NCBI GenBank assembly: GCA_913043905.1
Contig: CAJWNQ010000010.1
Location: forward strand, 1 to 60,622
Direction of reading: 5' to 3'
Length of the DNA stretch: 60,622 nucleotides
DNA from: an uncultured Paracoccaceae bacterium
GTDB taxonomy: Bacteria; Pseudomonadota; Alphaproteobacteria; Rhodobacterales; Rhodobacteraceae
Positions within the stretch are counted from its first letter, which is position 1; every line of letters starts with the position of its first letter. A program made the position numbers and the translations under genes. This document shows positions 35,419-43,566 of this stretch, piece by piece. Under the pieces are notes generated by a model. That model saw only the letters and a program-made list of their open reading frames with translations. It was not told where the DNA came from and ran no database searches.

Positions 35419-36363
35419 ATGAAATTAGGCTCTTCCCCTTTAACCTTTTTAGGCGTCTTTTGCGCGTTAATTGCTTCTACAGCATTTTCATTAAATGACG
35501 CAGGAATAAAGTTCTTAAGTGGTGATTATCCATTACATCAAGTTGTTCTTATTCGTGCCTTAGTGGGGTTAACTATAAACCTAATAATAATAATTCCACT
35601 GGAGGGAGGACTTAAGTTACTTAAAACAAAGCATCTTAAGATGCATATAATACGTGGTACTTTTCTTGTTGCTGCAAATGTACTTTTTTTCATGGGGCTA
35701 GCTGAAATTCCACTATCAGAAGCAATTGCAATATTTTTTGTATCACCACTTATTATAACTATATTTTCTGTATTATTTTTATCAGAAAAGGTTGGTCCAT
35801 GGCGCTGGTTTGCCGTTGGAATGGGGCTGGTGGGTGCCTTGGTCATGTTACGGCCCATGCCTAGTAGCTTTCAATTAGCGGGGCTTTTACCTGTTGGGGC
35901 AGCATTTTGTTATGCTGGTTTGCATATAATGACGCGCAAAATGGGATCAACTGAAAGGGCATCAACCATGTCTTTTTATCTTCAATTAAGTTTTGTAATA
36001 ATATCTGCTTTGATGGGACTCATTTTCGGAGATGGGGCATACGGTAACAGTGAAAGCGGCGCATTACAATTTCTTTTGAGGCCATGGGTTTGGCCAATAA
36101 GTTTTGATTTTCGTATTATGGCAGGCGTGGGTGTAGCCAGCGCTATAGGTGGATATTGTATCTCTCAAGCTTACCGAATAAGTGAAGCTGCCTTGATTGC
36201 CCCCATTGAATACTTTGCACTAATTTTAACAGTTTTATGGGGTATTTTTATCTTTAATGAATGGCCGGATTTTGTAGCTTGGACTGGAATGGCATTAATA
36301 TTTAGTGGAGGCATTTTGATGCTTTGGCGGGAAGCGGTTCTACGTAATAAAATGAAAAAATGA
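35419..36363 (+). CDS. EamA/DMT-superfamily transporter
   Basis: The 314-residue polytopic protein has two EamA repeats, starting with FLGVFCALIASTAFSLNDAGIKFL and closing with ISEAALIAPIEYFALILTVLWGIFIFNEWPD. It ends with a basic tail. Such proteins export or exchange amino acids, bases or other metabolites in the inner membrane. It lies between the aconitase X and DadA-like genes in the same direction, but the gaps (182 and 189 bases) leave operon membership open. No Shine-Dalgarno sequence is evident. A perfect inverted repeat lies just upstream. Confidence 0.87.
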   Translation: MKLGSSPLTFLGVFCALIASTAFSLNDAGIKFLSGDYPLHQVVLIRALVGLTINLIIIIPLEGGLKLLKTKHLKMHIIRGTFLVAANVLFFMGLAEIPLSEAIAIFFVSPLIITIFSVLFLSEKVGPWRWFAVGMGLVGALVMLRPMPSSFQLAGLLPVGAAFCYAGLHIMTRKMGSTERASTMSFYLQLSFVIISALMGLIFGDGAYGNSESGALQFLLRPWVWPISFDFRIMAGVGVASAIGGYCISQAYRISEAALIAPIEYFALILTVLWGIFIFNEWPDFVAWTGMALIFSGGILMLWREAVLRNKMKK

Positions 36364-36552
36364 GTTTATTACCTTTTTATTGATAATTTTGAGGTTAATT
36401 AAGGAAGTAAATACTATATTTTTCAGTTCATATAAGATTTGGGGACCAAAATCATTTATTCATATTATGTAAGGTTTCCTAATATTTGAAGTTGATTTGA
36501 AAGTGCATATCTAGTTTAATTCTCATTAATCTATTAAGTCTGGGATTTCACA

Positions 36553-37914
36553 ATGCAACCAATTAAGTTTGATGAATCAAAACTCACAGATGAAACAATG
36601 ACAGCTGTCATAAGTGCTTCTGCTGAAGTGAGTGAAGATGATACTTATGATGTTAATGAAGAAACAAATAAAACCACAAAGAATATAATTGTAATTGGAG
36701 CTGGTATTGTCGGTATATCCACTGCCTTGTGGTTGCAGCGTGATGGCCATAGTGTAACTTTAATTGATAAAAAAGGTCCTGCAGCTGGTGCGTCATTTGG
36801 TAATGCAGGGGTTTTAGCGTCTGGTGCAGTTGTGCCGGTGACAGTTCCTGGTCTACTGCGTAAAGCCCCCAAAATGTTGTTTAGTCCAAATCAACCTTTA
36901 TTTTTAAAGTGGTCTTATCTTCCTAAATTGATCCCATTTTTACGTAAGTACATAAAGCACGCTAATGCTGTCTCAGTTGAGAAAATTTCTCACGGTCTTA
37001 GCCAACTTTTGCATGATGCGCCAGATCAGCATTTTGCTTTGGCAAATGGTACTGAAGCAGAAAAATACATAGACTTAGCTGATTACATGTATGGCTATAA
37101 AGATGAAGCAGCTTTTTTATCTGATCACTTTGGTTGGGATGTGCGTAAACGACGTGGTGTAAACTTTGTCAAAATGAATGCAGAAAGTTTAGGTAATTAT
37201 GATCTTAATTTAAAGGGACGTTTTGGATATGGAATTCAATGCAAAAACCATGGTAGAATAAAGGATCCTGGTGCTTATATTTTAAATCTTTCCAAGCATT
37301 TTGTTGCAAAAGGTGGAACTATACTAATAAAAGATGTGACTGACTTTGAGATTGAGGATGGCCATTGTAAGTCTGTAATTACTTTAAAAGAAAAGCTTAT
37401 CGCAGATTCATATGTACTGACAGCAGGGGCTTGGAGTGGCACATGGGCAGCCGCTTTGGGGGTTAAGGTTCCAATGGAAGCTGAGCGTGGATACCATATT
37501 GAATTTATAAACCCATCAATTACTCTGCGATCACCCTTGATGGTGGTTGGAGGAAAATTTGTTGTTAACTCAATGAATGGGCGTATGCGCTGTGCGGGTG
37601 TGATTGAATTTGGTGGTTTGGATAGCCCGCCAGCTAAAGCACCATTTAAGTTATTAAAAAAACAGATGGCAGAACTTTTTCCTGATCTTACTTATGATAG
37701 CATTGATGAATGGATGGGGCATCGACCAGCTACGGCTGATAGCCTTCCCATTATTGGAGTAAGTCCAAACGCAGATAATATTTTTATGGGCTATGGGCAT
37801 CACCATATTGGTCTGTCGGGTGGGCCGAAAACTGGGCGTTGGCTAGCAAAGCTTGCAACTGGCGCTCCATTGAATGTTGATTTGTCTGCATATGCTGCAG
37901 ATCGACAAATATAA
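36553..37914 (+). CDS. DadA-like D-amino acid dehydrogenase
   Basis: A 453-residue DAO-family flavoprotein. The FAD motif GAGIVG is at residues 49-54, followed by LIDKKGPAAGASFGNAGVLASGAVVPVT, as in DadA. The C terminus has EWMGHRPATADSLPIIGVS and GYGHHHIGLSGGPKTGRWLA. DadA enzymes oxidise D-amino acids, including D-hydroxyproline in some pathways, to imino acids. The N terminus is unusual: about 43 acidic residues precede the FAD motif. Either the true start is later or this is a genuine extension; no ribosome site decides it. Proximity to aconitase X hints at hydroxyproline-type catabolism. Confidence 0.83.
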   Translation: MQPIKFDESKLTDETMTAVISASAEVSEDDTYDVNEETNKTTKNIIVIGAGIVGISTALWLQRDGHSVTLIDKKGPAAGASFGNAGVLASGAVVPVTVPGLLRKAPKMLFSPNQPLFLKWSYLPKLIPFLRKYIKHANAVSVEKISHGLSQLLHDAPDQHFALANGTEAEKYIDLADYMYGYKDEAAFLSDHFGWDVRKRRGVNFVKMNAESLGNYDLNLKGRFGYGIQCKNHGRIKDPGAYILNLSKHFVAKGGTILIKDVTDFEIEDGHCKSVITLKEKLIADSYVLTAGAWSGTWAAALGVKVPMEAERGYHIEFINPSITLRSPLMVVGGKFVVNSMNGRMRCAGVIEFGGLDSPPAKAPFKLLKKQMAELFPDLTYDSIDEWMGHRPATADSLPIIGVSPNADNIFMGYGHHHIGLSGGPKTGRWLAKLATGAPLNVDLSAYAADRQI

Positions 37915-38102
37915 ATAACATAATATTTCTGTCTTTTTAGAAATTACAAACTTATAGCTTCATAAGAAAGCAATAGAGTGAGATATTGCTATCCTGCTTA
38001 TCTAATCCTTAATATCGCAAAAGTTTAAGAATTACTTTGTCAGACACATGTAATTTTATGTGTATTTTAACTAATTTTTACATTTTTTTATCATGCTATT
38101 TA

Positions 38103-38150
38103 AAGTGCTTTAAGATGAGGTTAACTTTTCTGGAAGTTAGTTAAGCACTT
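38103..38150. terminator. Possible structured 3' region after the DadA-like gene
   Basis: AAGTGCTT pairs with AAGCACTT (8 bp), enclosing an inner TAACTT/AAGTTA stem. An alternative AGATGA/TCATCT pairing overlaps the outer arm. It lies between converging genes, about 190 bases after the plus-strand stop. No U-run follows, so termination is uncertain. Confidence 0.35.
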
Positions 38151-38200
38151 CATCTAAAACATCTGAGGTTATTTTAGCCACCTCACATATGCTAATATGA

Positions 38201-38305
38201 TTAACAATGGTATTCAATTCCTTCTAATACAGACGATTCAGATTCCAAAAAATCTTCAACCCAATCTCTACCTGTGCGACCATTACTAAATGTTACGTCT
38301 TTCAT
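38201..38305 (-). CDS. Possible 34-residue small protein
   Basis: A short frame encodes MKDVTFSNGRTGRDWVEDFL and a further 14 residues ending in Cys. The composition is soluble and acidic and looks protein-like rather than random AT-rich translation. AAGAG lies about eight bases before the ATG. It is the only candidate gene in this gap. I recognise no family, and it may be spurious. Confidence 0.35.
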   Translation of the reverse strand: MKDVTFSNGRTGRDWVEDFLESESSVLEGIEYHC

Positions 38306-38378
38306 TTCATATACTCTTGTTCTCCGAAGTAAATACTAGCTGCAACTCGAGCTAATGGGATCATTGTGATCATATATT

Positions 38379-38576
38379 TTAACCTCGCTTTAGCTTTAAT
38401 CTTACTAACAGTAGTGCTATTTTTTTGTGTTTAACTGTATTGATTGCCGCCTCAGCACTCATTTTTGCTACTGTAGCAGTAGTTTGAAGTACCCATGTAT
38501 AAAACCCAATGGATAAGGATGCTAATGCTTCAATTAACCATATTATAAATATTGTATTTTTAAAAAGTGATAACAT
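38379..38576 (-). CDS. Small single-span membrane protein, unknown
   Basis: A 65-residue product with a hydrophobic N-terminal half (LFKNTIFIIWLIEALASLSIGFYTWVL in pieces) and a basic C terminus (KHKKIALLLVRLKLKRG). AGAGGG precedes the ATG by about 10 bases. It starts 24 bases after the tspO stop in the same direction, so the two may be co-transcribed. I recognise no family. The positive tail would be cytoplasmic by the positive-inside rule. Confidence 0.5.
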   Translation of the reverse strand: MLSLFKNTIFIIWLIEALASLSIGFYTWVLQTTATVAKMSAEAAINTVKHKKIALLLVRLKLKRG

Positions 38577-38600
38577 CAGAAATAATCCCTCTAAAAGAAT

Positions 38601-39071
38601 TTAATTTATCGGATTGATCACAAAATAACTATAATTAAGAATAGTAGCGAATGATACCCATGCCCAATAAGGCATAAACAAATAGCTGGCTGTTCTATCA
38701 ACTTTAAAGCTAACAGCCACAAAGGCAGCAATCGCAAGCCATAAAATTACTATTATGATTAATGCACCAGTTAAGTCATATGCGCCAAAAAAGACAGGCG
38801 TCCACAAAGTATTAAGGCACATTTGAATAGCCCAAAAACCAATTGCAAGCTCTTTAAGTTTGTGTGGCTTGGAATATAGAATACGATAACCACTAGTTGC
38901 TATAAGCACATATAGAATAGTCCAAACTGGGCCAAAAACCCATGCAGGAGGAGCAATGGCTGGTCTGATCCAGTTGTTAGCATTTATATCACCAACGAAC
39001 CAAATAGCTCCAGCTGCAGCGGTTATTGTGCAAGAGTACAGGATTAGCCATACTATAAAATTTTTTGCCAT
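38601..39071 (-). CDS. tspO: TspO/MBR family tryptophan-rich sensory protein
   Basis: The 156-residue protein has five hydrophobic segments and the TspO signature WIRPAIAPPAWVFGPVWTILYVLIATSGYR, then QMCLNTLWTPVFFG and PYWAWVSFATILNYSYFVIN. TspO proteins bind porphyrins, and in alphaproteobacteria they modulate responses to oxygen and light. AGGA lies nine bases before the ATG. About 30 bases upstream is the AT-rich element also found before yaeQ. A small membrane protein gene follows. Confidence 0.92.
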   Translation of the reverse strand: MAKNFIVWLILYSCTITAAAGAIWFVGDINANNWIRPAIAPPAWVFGPVWTILYVLIATSGYRILYSKPHKLKELAIGFWAIQMCLNTLWTPVFFGAYDLTGALIIIVILWLAIAAFVAVSFKVDRTASYLFMPYWAWVSFATILNYSYFVINPIN

Positions 39072-39100
39072 TTAAAATTCCTAACTTTTGATTTTGACCA

Positions 39101-39127
39101 AACTAAAATAATAATAATCAATGATAC
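39101..39127. promoter_or_regulatory. AT-rich element upstream of tspO
   Basis: AACTAAAATAATAATAAT, followed by CAATGATA, begins 30 bases before the tspO start. Nineteen bases, including the preceding A, are identical to the element upstream of yaeQ at about 2944-2962. It may be a metal- or redox-responsive operator or just the AT-rich promoter. Confidence 0.3.
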
Positions 39128-39345
39128 CCAATTCATATATTTTTTGGTTTTTTTAAATTGTTATCATCTTTAAATATGGATTTAATAATTAAGTAACGCA
39201 GTCATATCTTTTTCTATTCAAAATATACTCACTGAATTTGAATTAGAAAATTTTGATATTTTAGATAATAACACTAGGGGTTACATTTTCTTTGAGTTAT
39301 GTTTATAGTAAAAGTATATTCTATTTATTTGGAGAAATTGAAGCA

Positions 39346-39987
39346 ATGGCTACAGTACTATACACGCGAGTATCTACAGCAGAGCAAACAATTGATCACC
39401 AAACGACTCAAGCAGTAGATGCAGGCTTCTCAATTGATACTGTAGTTGCGGATCATGCTGTTAGTGGTGTTTCCACGAAACTTGAAGATAGAACTGAAGG
39501 TAAGCGACTATTTGACATTTTAAGAGATGGTGACACTTTAGTTGTTCGTTGGATCGATCGCCTCGGGCATAACTATGAAGATGTTACAGCTAATATTCAG
39601 TGGTTTATGAACCATGGTATAACTATTTGTACAGTTATAAACGAAATGACTTTTGATGCTCGGCCCACGGATGATGTGTCTAAAGCTGTACGTGATGCAC
39701 TGATTGCATTCATGGCTGCCAGTGCAACTGCACAGGCAGAAACTTCTAAAGAGGCTCAGATAGCTGGAATTGCTTATAAAAAATATAATAATCCAGATGC
39801 TTACAGGGGGCGCAAGCCTACCTACAATAAAGAACAGGTCGATCAGATTATCATGATGATTGATTATGGAAACGGTGTGAATGCGACGGCTAGAGAATTG
39901 GGGCTACCCGCAATGACAGTATCACGCATAAACAAAGACAGAATGAAAGCTTATGCAGTTTTAGAAAAATGGCATGCTAACAAATAA
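39346..39987 (+). CDS. Serine recombinase (resolvase/invertase family)
   Basis: The 213-residue protein has an N-terminal resolvase catalytic domain with YTRVS (Arg8 and nucleophile Ser10 by resolvase numbering) and a C-terminal HTH (GVNATARELGLPAMTVSRI). The motif DRLGR carries His in place of the usual second Arg (DRLGHNYEDV), and the helix-E AERxRI pattern is altered to AETSKEAQIAGI. The latter change is typical of a branch I recall from alphaproteobacterial mobile DNA. GGAG lies 11 bases before the chosen ATG. No flanking terminal repeats, transposase or phage genes are visible, so it looks like an orphan. Confidence 0.85.
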   Translation: MATVLYTRVSTAEQTIDHQTTQAVDAGFSIDTVVADHAVSGVSTKLEDRTEGKRLFDILRDGDTLVVRWIDRLGHNYEDVTANIQWFMNHGITICTVINEMTFDARPTDDVSKAVRDALIAFMAASATAQAETSKEAQIAGIAYKKYNNPDAYRGRKPTYNKEQVDQIIMMIDYGNGVNATARELGLPAMTVSRINKDRMKAYAVLEKWHANK

Positions 39988-40104
39988 TAAATAAGTTTTA
40001 AGTATATTTGTAATCAAATACTTTGAACATTATTACTCCTTTTGTATTTCAATCAAAAAGCAGTATTTTAAAATTTAATTAGGTCCAGATATATCTAGAT
40101 AATT

Positions 40105-40293
40105 TTATGCTCTTCTATATCCTAAAGCCAAATCATGATCTGTCGCACAGGTATCGCCTGAACAACATTCGAATATATTAGATTTACAAATATTACATTG
40201 TTCATGTCCATGCACTACTACTGTGTTAAGAACTGACTGACATCTTGGGCAGCGTCGAAGGTTTGCGTTCACTGGTATCTGGTGGTTATCCAT
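40105..40293 (-). CDS. Small zinc-ribbon-like protein
   Basis: A 62-residue cysteine-rich product: RRCPRCQSVLNTVV, then EQCNICKSN, then ECCSGDTC. The paired CxxC motifs would bind one zinc, and the extra cysteines could bind a second metal. The acidic/aromatic tail follows. It begins 35 bases after the metA stop in the same direction and may be co-transcribed with it. I recognise no named family. Its stop is followed by about 115 AT-rich bases. Confidence 0.6.
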   Translation of the reverse strand: MDNHQIPVNANLRRCPRCQSVLNTVVVHGHEQCNICKSNIFECCSGDTCATDHDLALGYRRA

Positions 40294-40328
40294 TATATTT
40301 CATACTTTGTCTCTTTGATGGTTATACC

Positions 40329-41243
40329 TTAACTTCCGACATCATTAATATCAAAGGGTGTACTTTGATAAATTTGGTTGATCCAATTTGCATAAAGTAA
40401 ATGTGCATGACTTCGCCATTTATTTAAAGGCTTTTCTGAGGGATCGTCATTAGGGTAATAGTTCATAGGAACATTAATTGGTGTATTGTTTTCAATATCA
40501 CGATCATATTCCTGTTTTAGTGTATCTCGGTCATATTCAAAATGATTAAATATGTATAACGCGCGATGTCTAGCGTCTTCCACCAAACAAGGGCCTGAAG
40601 TTTTGCTATCGATCAATATATCAAGGCCAACCTTGCGAATTTCTTCAGCCCGATTTTCAGTCCATCGGCTTACTGGAATTACCAAGTCATCTGAAAATCC
40701 AGTTAAAAATCTTGATGATGGGGTGGTAACTTGACATCGGTGACAACCAAAAACTTTTTTATCTAAAATATGTTTTTCTACCCCGTGAAAATGATTAATC
40801 ATCGCCATTCCACCCCAGCATACACCAAAGGTTGAATGGACATTTGTTTGTGTCCAATCAAAGACTTTTTTTAATTCATTCCAATAAGTGACATCACTAA
40901 ATGGAAGGTGCTCAATTGGAGCACCTGTTATGATGAGCCCATCAAATTTTTGATTTTTTATCTCTTCAAAGCTTTTATAAAAAGATTCCATATGTTCAGG
41001 TTTCGTATGACGACTTTTGTGCTCTGTCATACGAACTAGAGTAAGCTCAATTTGCAAAGGTGTAGAGCCAATTAAACGTGAGAATTGAGTTTCAGTTTGA
41101 ATTTTTAGTGGCATCAGGTTTAATAATCCAATGCGTAATGGTCTGATGTCTTGGCGATTAGCATCGGCATTAGACATGACGTCTACACCTTCTGACTTTA
41201 AAACATCGAATGCTGGTAACTTTGATGGAATACGAATTGGCAT
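40329..41243 (-). CDS. metA: Homoserine O-acetyltransferase, MetA family
   Basis: The 304-residue protein matches MetA throughout. Catalytic residues are Cys142 ([11 protein letters not shown]) and His234/Glu236 (IFNHFEYD). Residue 111 is Glu ([11 protein letters not shown]). In this family Glu at that position favours acetyl-CoA, while Gly favours succinyl-CoA, so homoserine O-acetyltransferase is predicted despite the MetA fold. This is the committed step of methionine synthesis. It starts three bases after a P-loop protein gene. No SAM riboswitch is visible ahead of the pair. Confidence 0.92.
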   Translation of the reverse strand: MPIRIPSKLPAFDVLKSEGVDVMSNADANRQDIRPLRIGLLNLMPLKIQTETQFSRLIGSTPLQIELTLVRMTEHKSRHTKPEHMESFYKSFEEIKNQKFDGLIITGAPIEHLPFSDVTYWNELKKVFDWTQTNVHSTFGVCWGGMAMINHFHGVEKHILDKKVFGCHRCQVTTPSSRFLTGFSDDLVIPVSRWTENRAEEIRKVGLDILIDSKTSGPCLVEDARHRALYIFNHFEYDRDTLKQEYDRDIENNTPINVPMNYYPNDDPSEKPLNKWRSHAHLLYANWINQIYQSTPFDINDVGS

Positions 41244-41246
41244 TTT

Positions 41247-42104
41247 TTATCTTTTCAAATTTTTTGCTATTAAAGCATTAAAGCCTTCTGCAGATTTTAC
41301 TTTAGCCACATCATTAGCTTTGAGAGTTATACCCCACTTTTCTGCTATCTTACGATACCTTGGGAGACGATTTTCTAAGAGTTGACGATACCCCCACACA
41401 ATAAAATCGTCTGGGTTTACATTTTCTTCCAAAACGCTTTTTTCTTTAAGGTACTTTTCCCAACAATCCATCAAAAAAGTTTCTTGATAGTACATAGGTT
41501 TGGGTGCTGCTGCAAAGCGTCGAACTAATTCTTCAGTGTGATCGGATGATCCTTCAATCCAAACGGGTAATACATGTTCGGATAAAGTTTTTAACACATA
41601 ATCGTTTGGGTCATCACAATCTACCACTTCGACGACTGAACCGGATGTATCACAAACGAAGTTATCATAATTATATATTGATTTGGCGCGATTAATAAAG
41701 TGAACAGTATCTATCATTGAGTTAATTTCTGCATCACGGTGTAATCGCTGACGGCGCAGGTATTCTGCAAACGGAATACCACCGTTTTTAAGATTTCCAG
41801 GTTTTCCTAGGTAAGTCGATAGTGGTGATAAATCACTAAATTTCATATTTGCAGCAATGTAGATTGCATCAGATTGCAAAAGTTCTGCTAGAAATGGAGT
41901 GCGCATTGCTTCTTTTTTAAAGTTATCAGCAATGTGTTCATCCATGTAGCGAGTGCCAATTCGATAATCGATGCTGTAATGAAACCAGTCACCATTATTT
42001 CTTAATATTTCAGAAATATAGGTTTTGCCCAAGCCTGACATACCAAAAAGCATAACGCGTTTGGATTTTGAAGTTTCCCAGTCCGATGCTGAATTATAAA
42101 GCAT
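41247..42104 (-). CDS. P-loop NTPase/kinase-like protein, unknown role
   Basis: The 285-residue protein has Walker A GMSGLGKTY at residues 20-28 and SIDYRIGTRYM soon after, reminiscent of small-molecule kinases such as shikimate kinase. The rest is conserved-looking but not assignable (PFAEYLRRQRLHRDAEINS, DNFVCDTSGSVVEVVD, FIVWGYRQLLENRLPRYRK). GAGGA lies about 10 bases before the ATG. It is tightly linked to metA, which starts three bases after its stop, so a role connected with methionine or homoserine is possible. Confidence 0.7.
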   Translation of the reverse strand: MLYNSASDWETSKSKRVMLFGMSGLGKTYISEILRNNGDWFHYSIDYRIGTRYMDEHIADNFKKEAMRTPFLAELLQSDAIYIAANMKFSDLSPLSTYLGKPGNLKNGGIPFAEYLRRQRLHRDAEINSMIDTVHFINRAKSIYNYDNFVCDTSGSVVEVVDCDDPNDYVLKTLSEHVLPVWIEGSSDHTEELVRRFAAAPKPMYYQETFLMDCWEKYLKEKSVLEENVNPDDFIVWGYRQLLENRLPRYRKIAEKWGITLKANDVAKVKSAEGFNALIAKNLKR

Positions 42105-42154
42105 ATTCTCTGTATCCTCGTTTATGTAGGGTAAATCAAAAAATTACGTTAAAT

Positions 42155-43055
42155 TCAACGCTTTTCGCGTTTTAGTAAGCGCCCATCAATAATGGTCATT
42201 CCTAACGCAATTAAAACAAACCCAATGTAGGCTGTAGAGTGCAGCCTTTCTCCCAAAACTAGTGCACCCCAAATAACAGCCATTGGGGGTACTAATAATG
42301 TGACTAGTGACAGGTTCGCGCTCCCAGCTTGACGTAGTCCGCGGTAATATAAAAAGATATGCAATGGCTGTTGCTGGAAAGGATAAAAAAGCCATAGCAC
42401 CGAGTGTTGTAACCGAAAGACTATAATTTGGAGCTCCATCAACAAATAAAGCTAATGGAACCATAATTATGGAGGCACTTGATAACATGCCTGTAGCAGC
42501 CATTATTGGGTGAATATCTTTTATATTAGTGCGCGCCCAAACAGCTGCCGTTGCGTATGACATACACGCTATTATCAATGATAGTTGAGCTAAAGACCTA
42601 ATGTTAAAGTCACGCATAGCATCTAATCCTATGACAACGCATACGCCAATAAAAGAGATTGCTACTCCAAGACCTTTTTTGCGTGATAGACGTTCATCAT
42701 TAAAAAGCATAGCAGCCAAGACAAAGGTAAAAATAGCAGTTTTACCATTGAGTATTGAGGCAAGACCACTTTCAATATGGGTTTGTCCCCATGCAATCAT
42801 AGAAAATGGTATGACATTGTTTAGTATGCCCATGACAAATAGTGAGCCCCATTCTTTTAGGTTTGGAAGAGGAACTTTTAGCGCAAATATGATAACCCAA
42901 AGTATTAAACTCGCCCATAAAACGCGATTTGCAACCATTGTAAAAATGGGAACTTCTCTAATAATTAATGAGTACGCCAAAAAGCTTCCACCCCAAATTA
43001 TAGCAAGAATAGATAAGGTTATTCATGCAGATAGAAAAAGTGTTTGCTGTTTCAT
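42155..43055 (-). pseudogene. EamA-family transporter pseudogene (nonsense + frameshift)
   Basis: Reading from the ATG at 43055, the sequence encodes MKQQTLFLSA, then an in-frame TGA (43025-43023), then ITLSILAIIWGGSFLAYSLI and a normal EamA body. Near 42345-42360 the frame shifts: after AIAYLF the expected YYRGLRQAGSANLSLVTLL appears in another frame and continues to GERLHSTAYIGFVLIALGMT. Two independent lesions argue for a real pseudogene rather than one sequencing error. The original ATG overlaps the stop of the GGCT-like gene, showing former translational coupling. TGA is an ordinary stop elsewhere in the window. Confidence 0.85.
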
Positions 43056-43561
43056 AATTGTGCTAAGTGATAATCTACCAGATCCTGTTCAAATTGCTTT
43101 AAAGTTATGGCACGAGGATATTGTGGTAAATTACGGTCATTAAAAATTGGGTAATCCCAGTTAAATGTTGTGGCAAAAAAATCAATCACACCTTGCTCTC
43201 CAAAGTGTTCATGATATCCTTGGATCACACAATCAAGATAGCTAAGCAAAATGGGTTGTTTAACATGATTATTTATTGTCTTTGGGTCACCAATATACAT
43301 CTGCATGTCTAAGTTAAGTAGTTTGTGCCGGTAATATCCAGTTTCACGTATATCTAATGCTTTCCAGCCAATATTTTTTGTACTTGCACTCATTCCCTGT
43401 AATGTTATTTTTTTGCTGGGTTTAACACTTAAAAATGCTACATCTCGAATGGTTGAACTTACCCATTCACGTTGCCACCCAATAACTTGAGTTGGTTTAG
43501 GATTTTGGTAGTTGTGTGTGCGTAAGTTAACCAGTGACCCGTATCCAAAGAAATTAGCCAT
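43052..43561 (-). CDS. Gamma-glutamylcyclotransferase-like protein
   Basis: A 169-residue protein with the GGCT-fold signature FFGYGSLVN at the N terminus and the likely base Glu in LDIRETGYYRHKL. Known members cleave gamma-glutamyl compounds to 5-oxoproline. The ATG at 43561 places the signature at the N terminus as expected; the frame is open 36 bases further up. Its stop overlaps the former start of the damaged EamA gene, and an intact EamA gene lies immediately upstream. Confidence 0.8.
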   Translation of the reverse strand: MANFFGYGSLVNLRTHNYQNPKPTQVIGWQREWVSSTIRDVAFLSVKPSKKITLQGMSASTKNIGWKALDIRETGYYRHKLLNLDMQMYIGDPKTINNHVKQPILLSYLDCVIQGYHEHFGEQGVIDFFATTFNWDYPIFNDRNLPQYPRAITLKQFEQDLVDYHLAQL

Positions 43562-43566
43562 ATTTA

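Noticed and set aside
39072-40104. Insertion sequence or integrated element around the serine recombinase
   Set aside because: I found no terminal inverted repeats, target duplications, transposase or phage genes, and no tRNA is adjacent.
42105-42154. SAM riboswitch ahead of the metA operon
   Set aside because: Only about 50 bases separate the pseudogene from the P-loop gene, and they do not show the SAM-II stem and pseudoknot pattern.
43023-43025. TGA in the EamA gene as possible Trp or selenocysteine recoding
   Set aside because: TGA is an ordinary stop in several intact genes here (for example 8814-8816 and 9607-9609). A second lesion in the same gene and the lack of any recoding structure favour a pseudogene.
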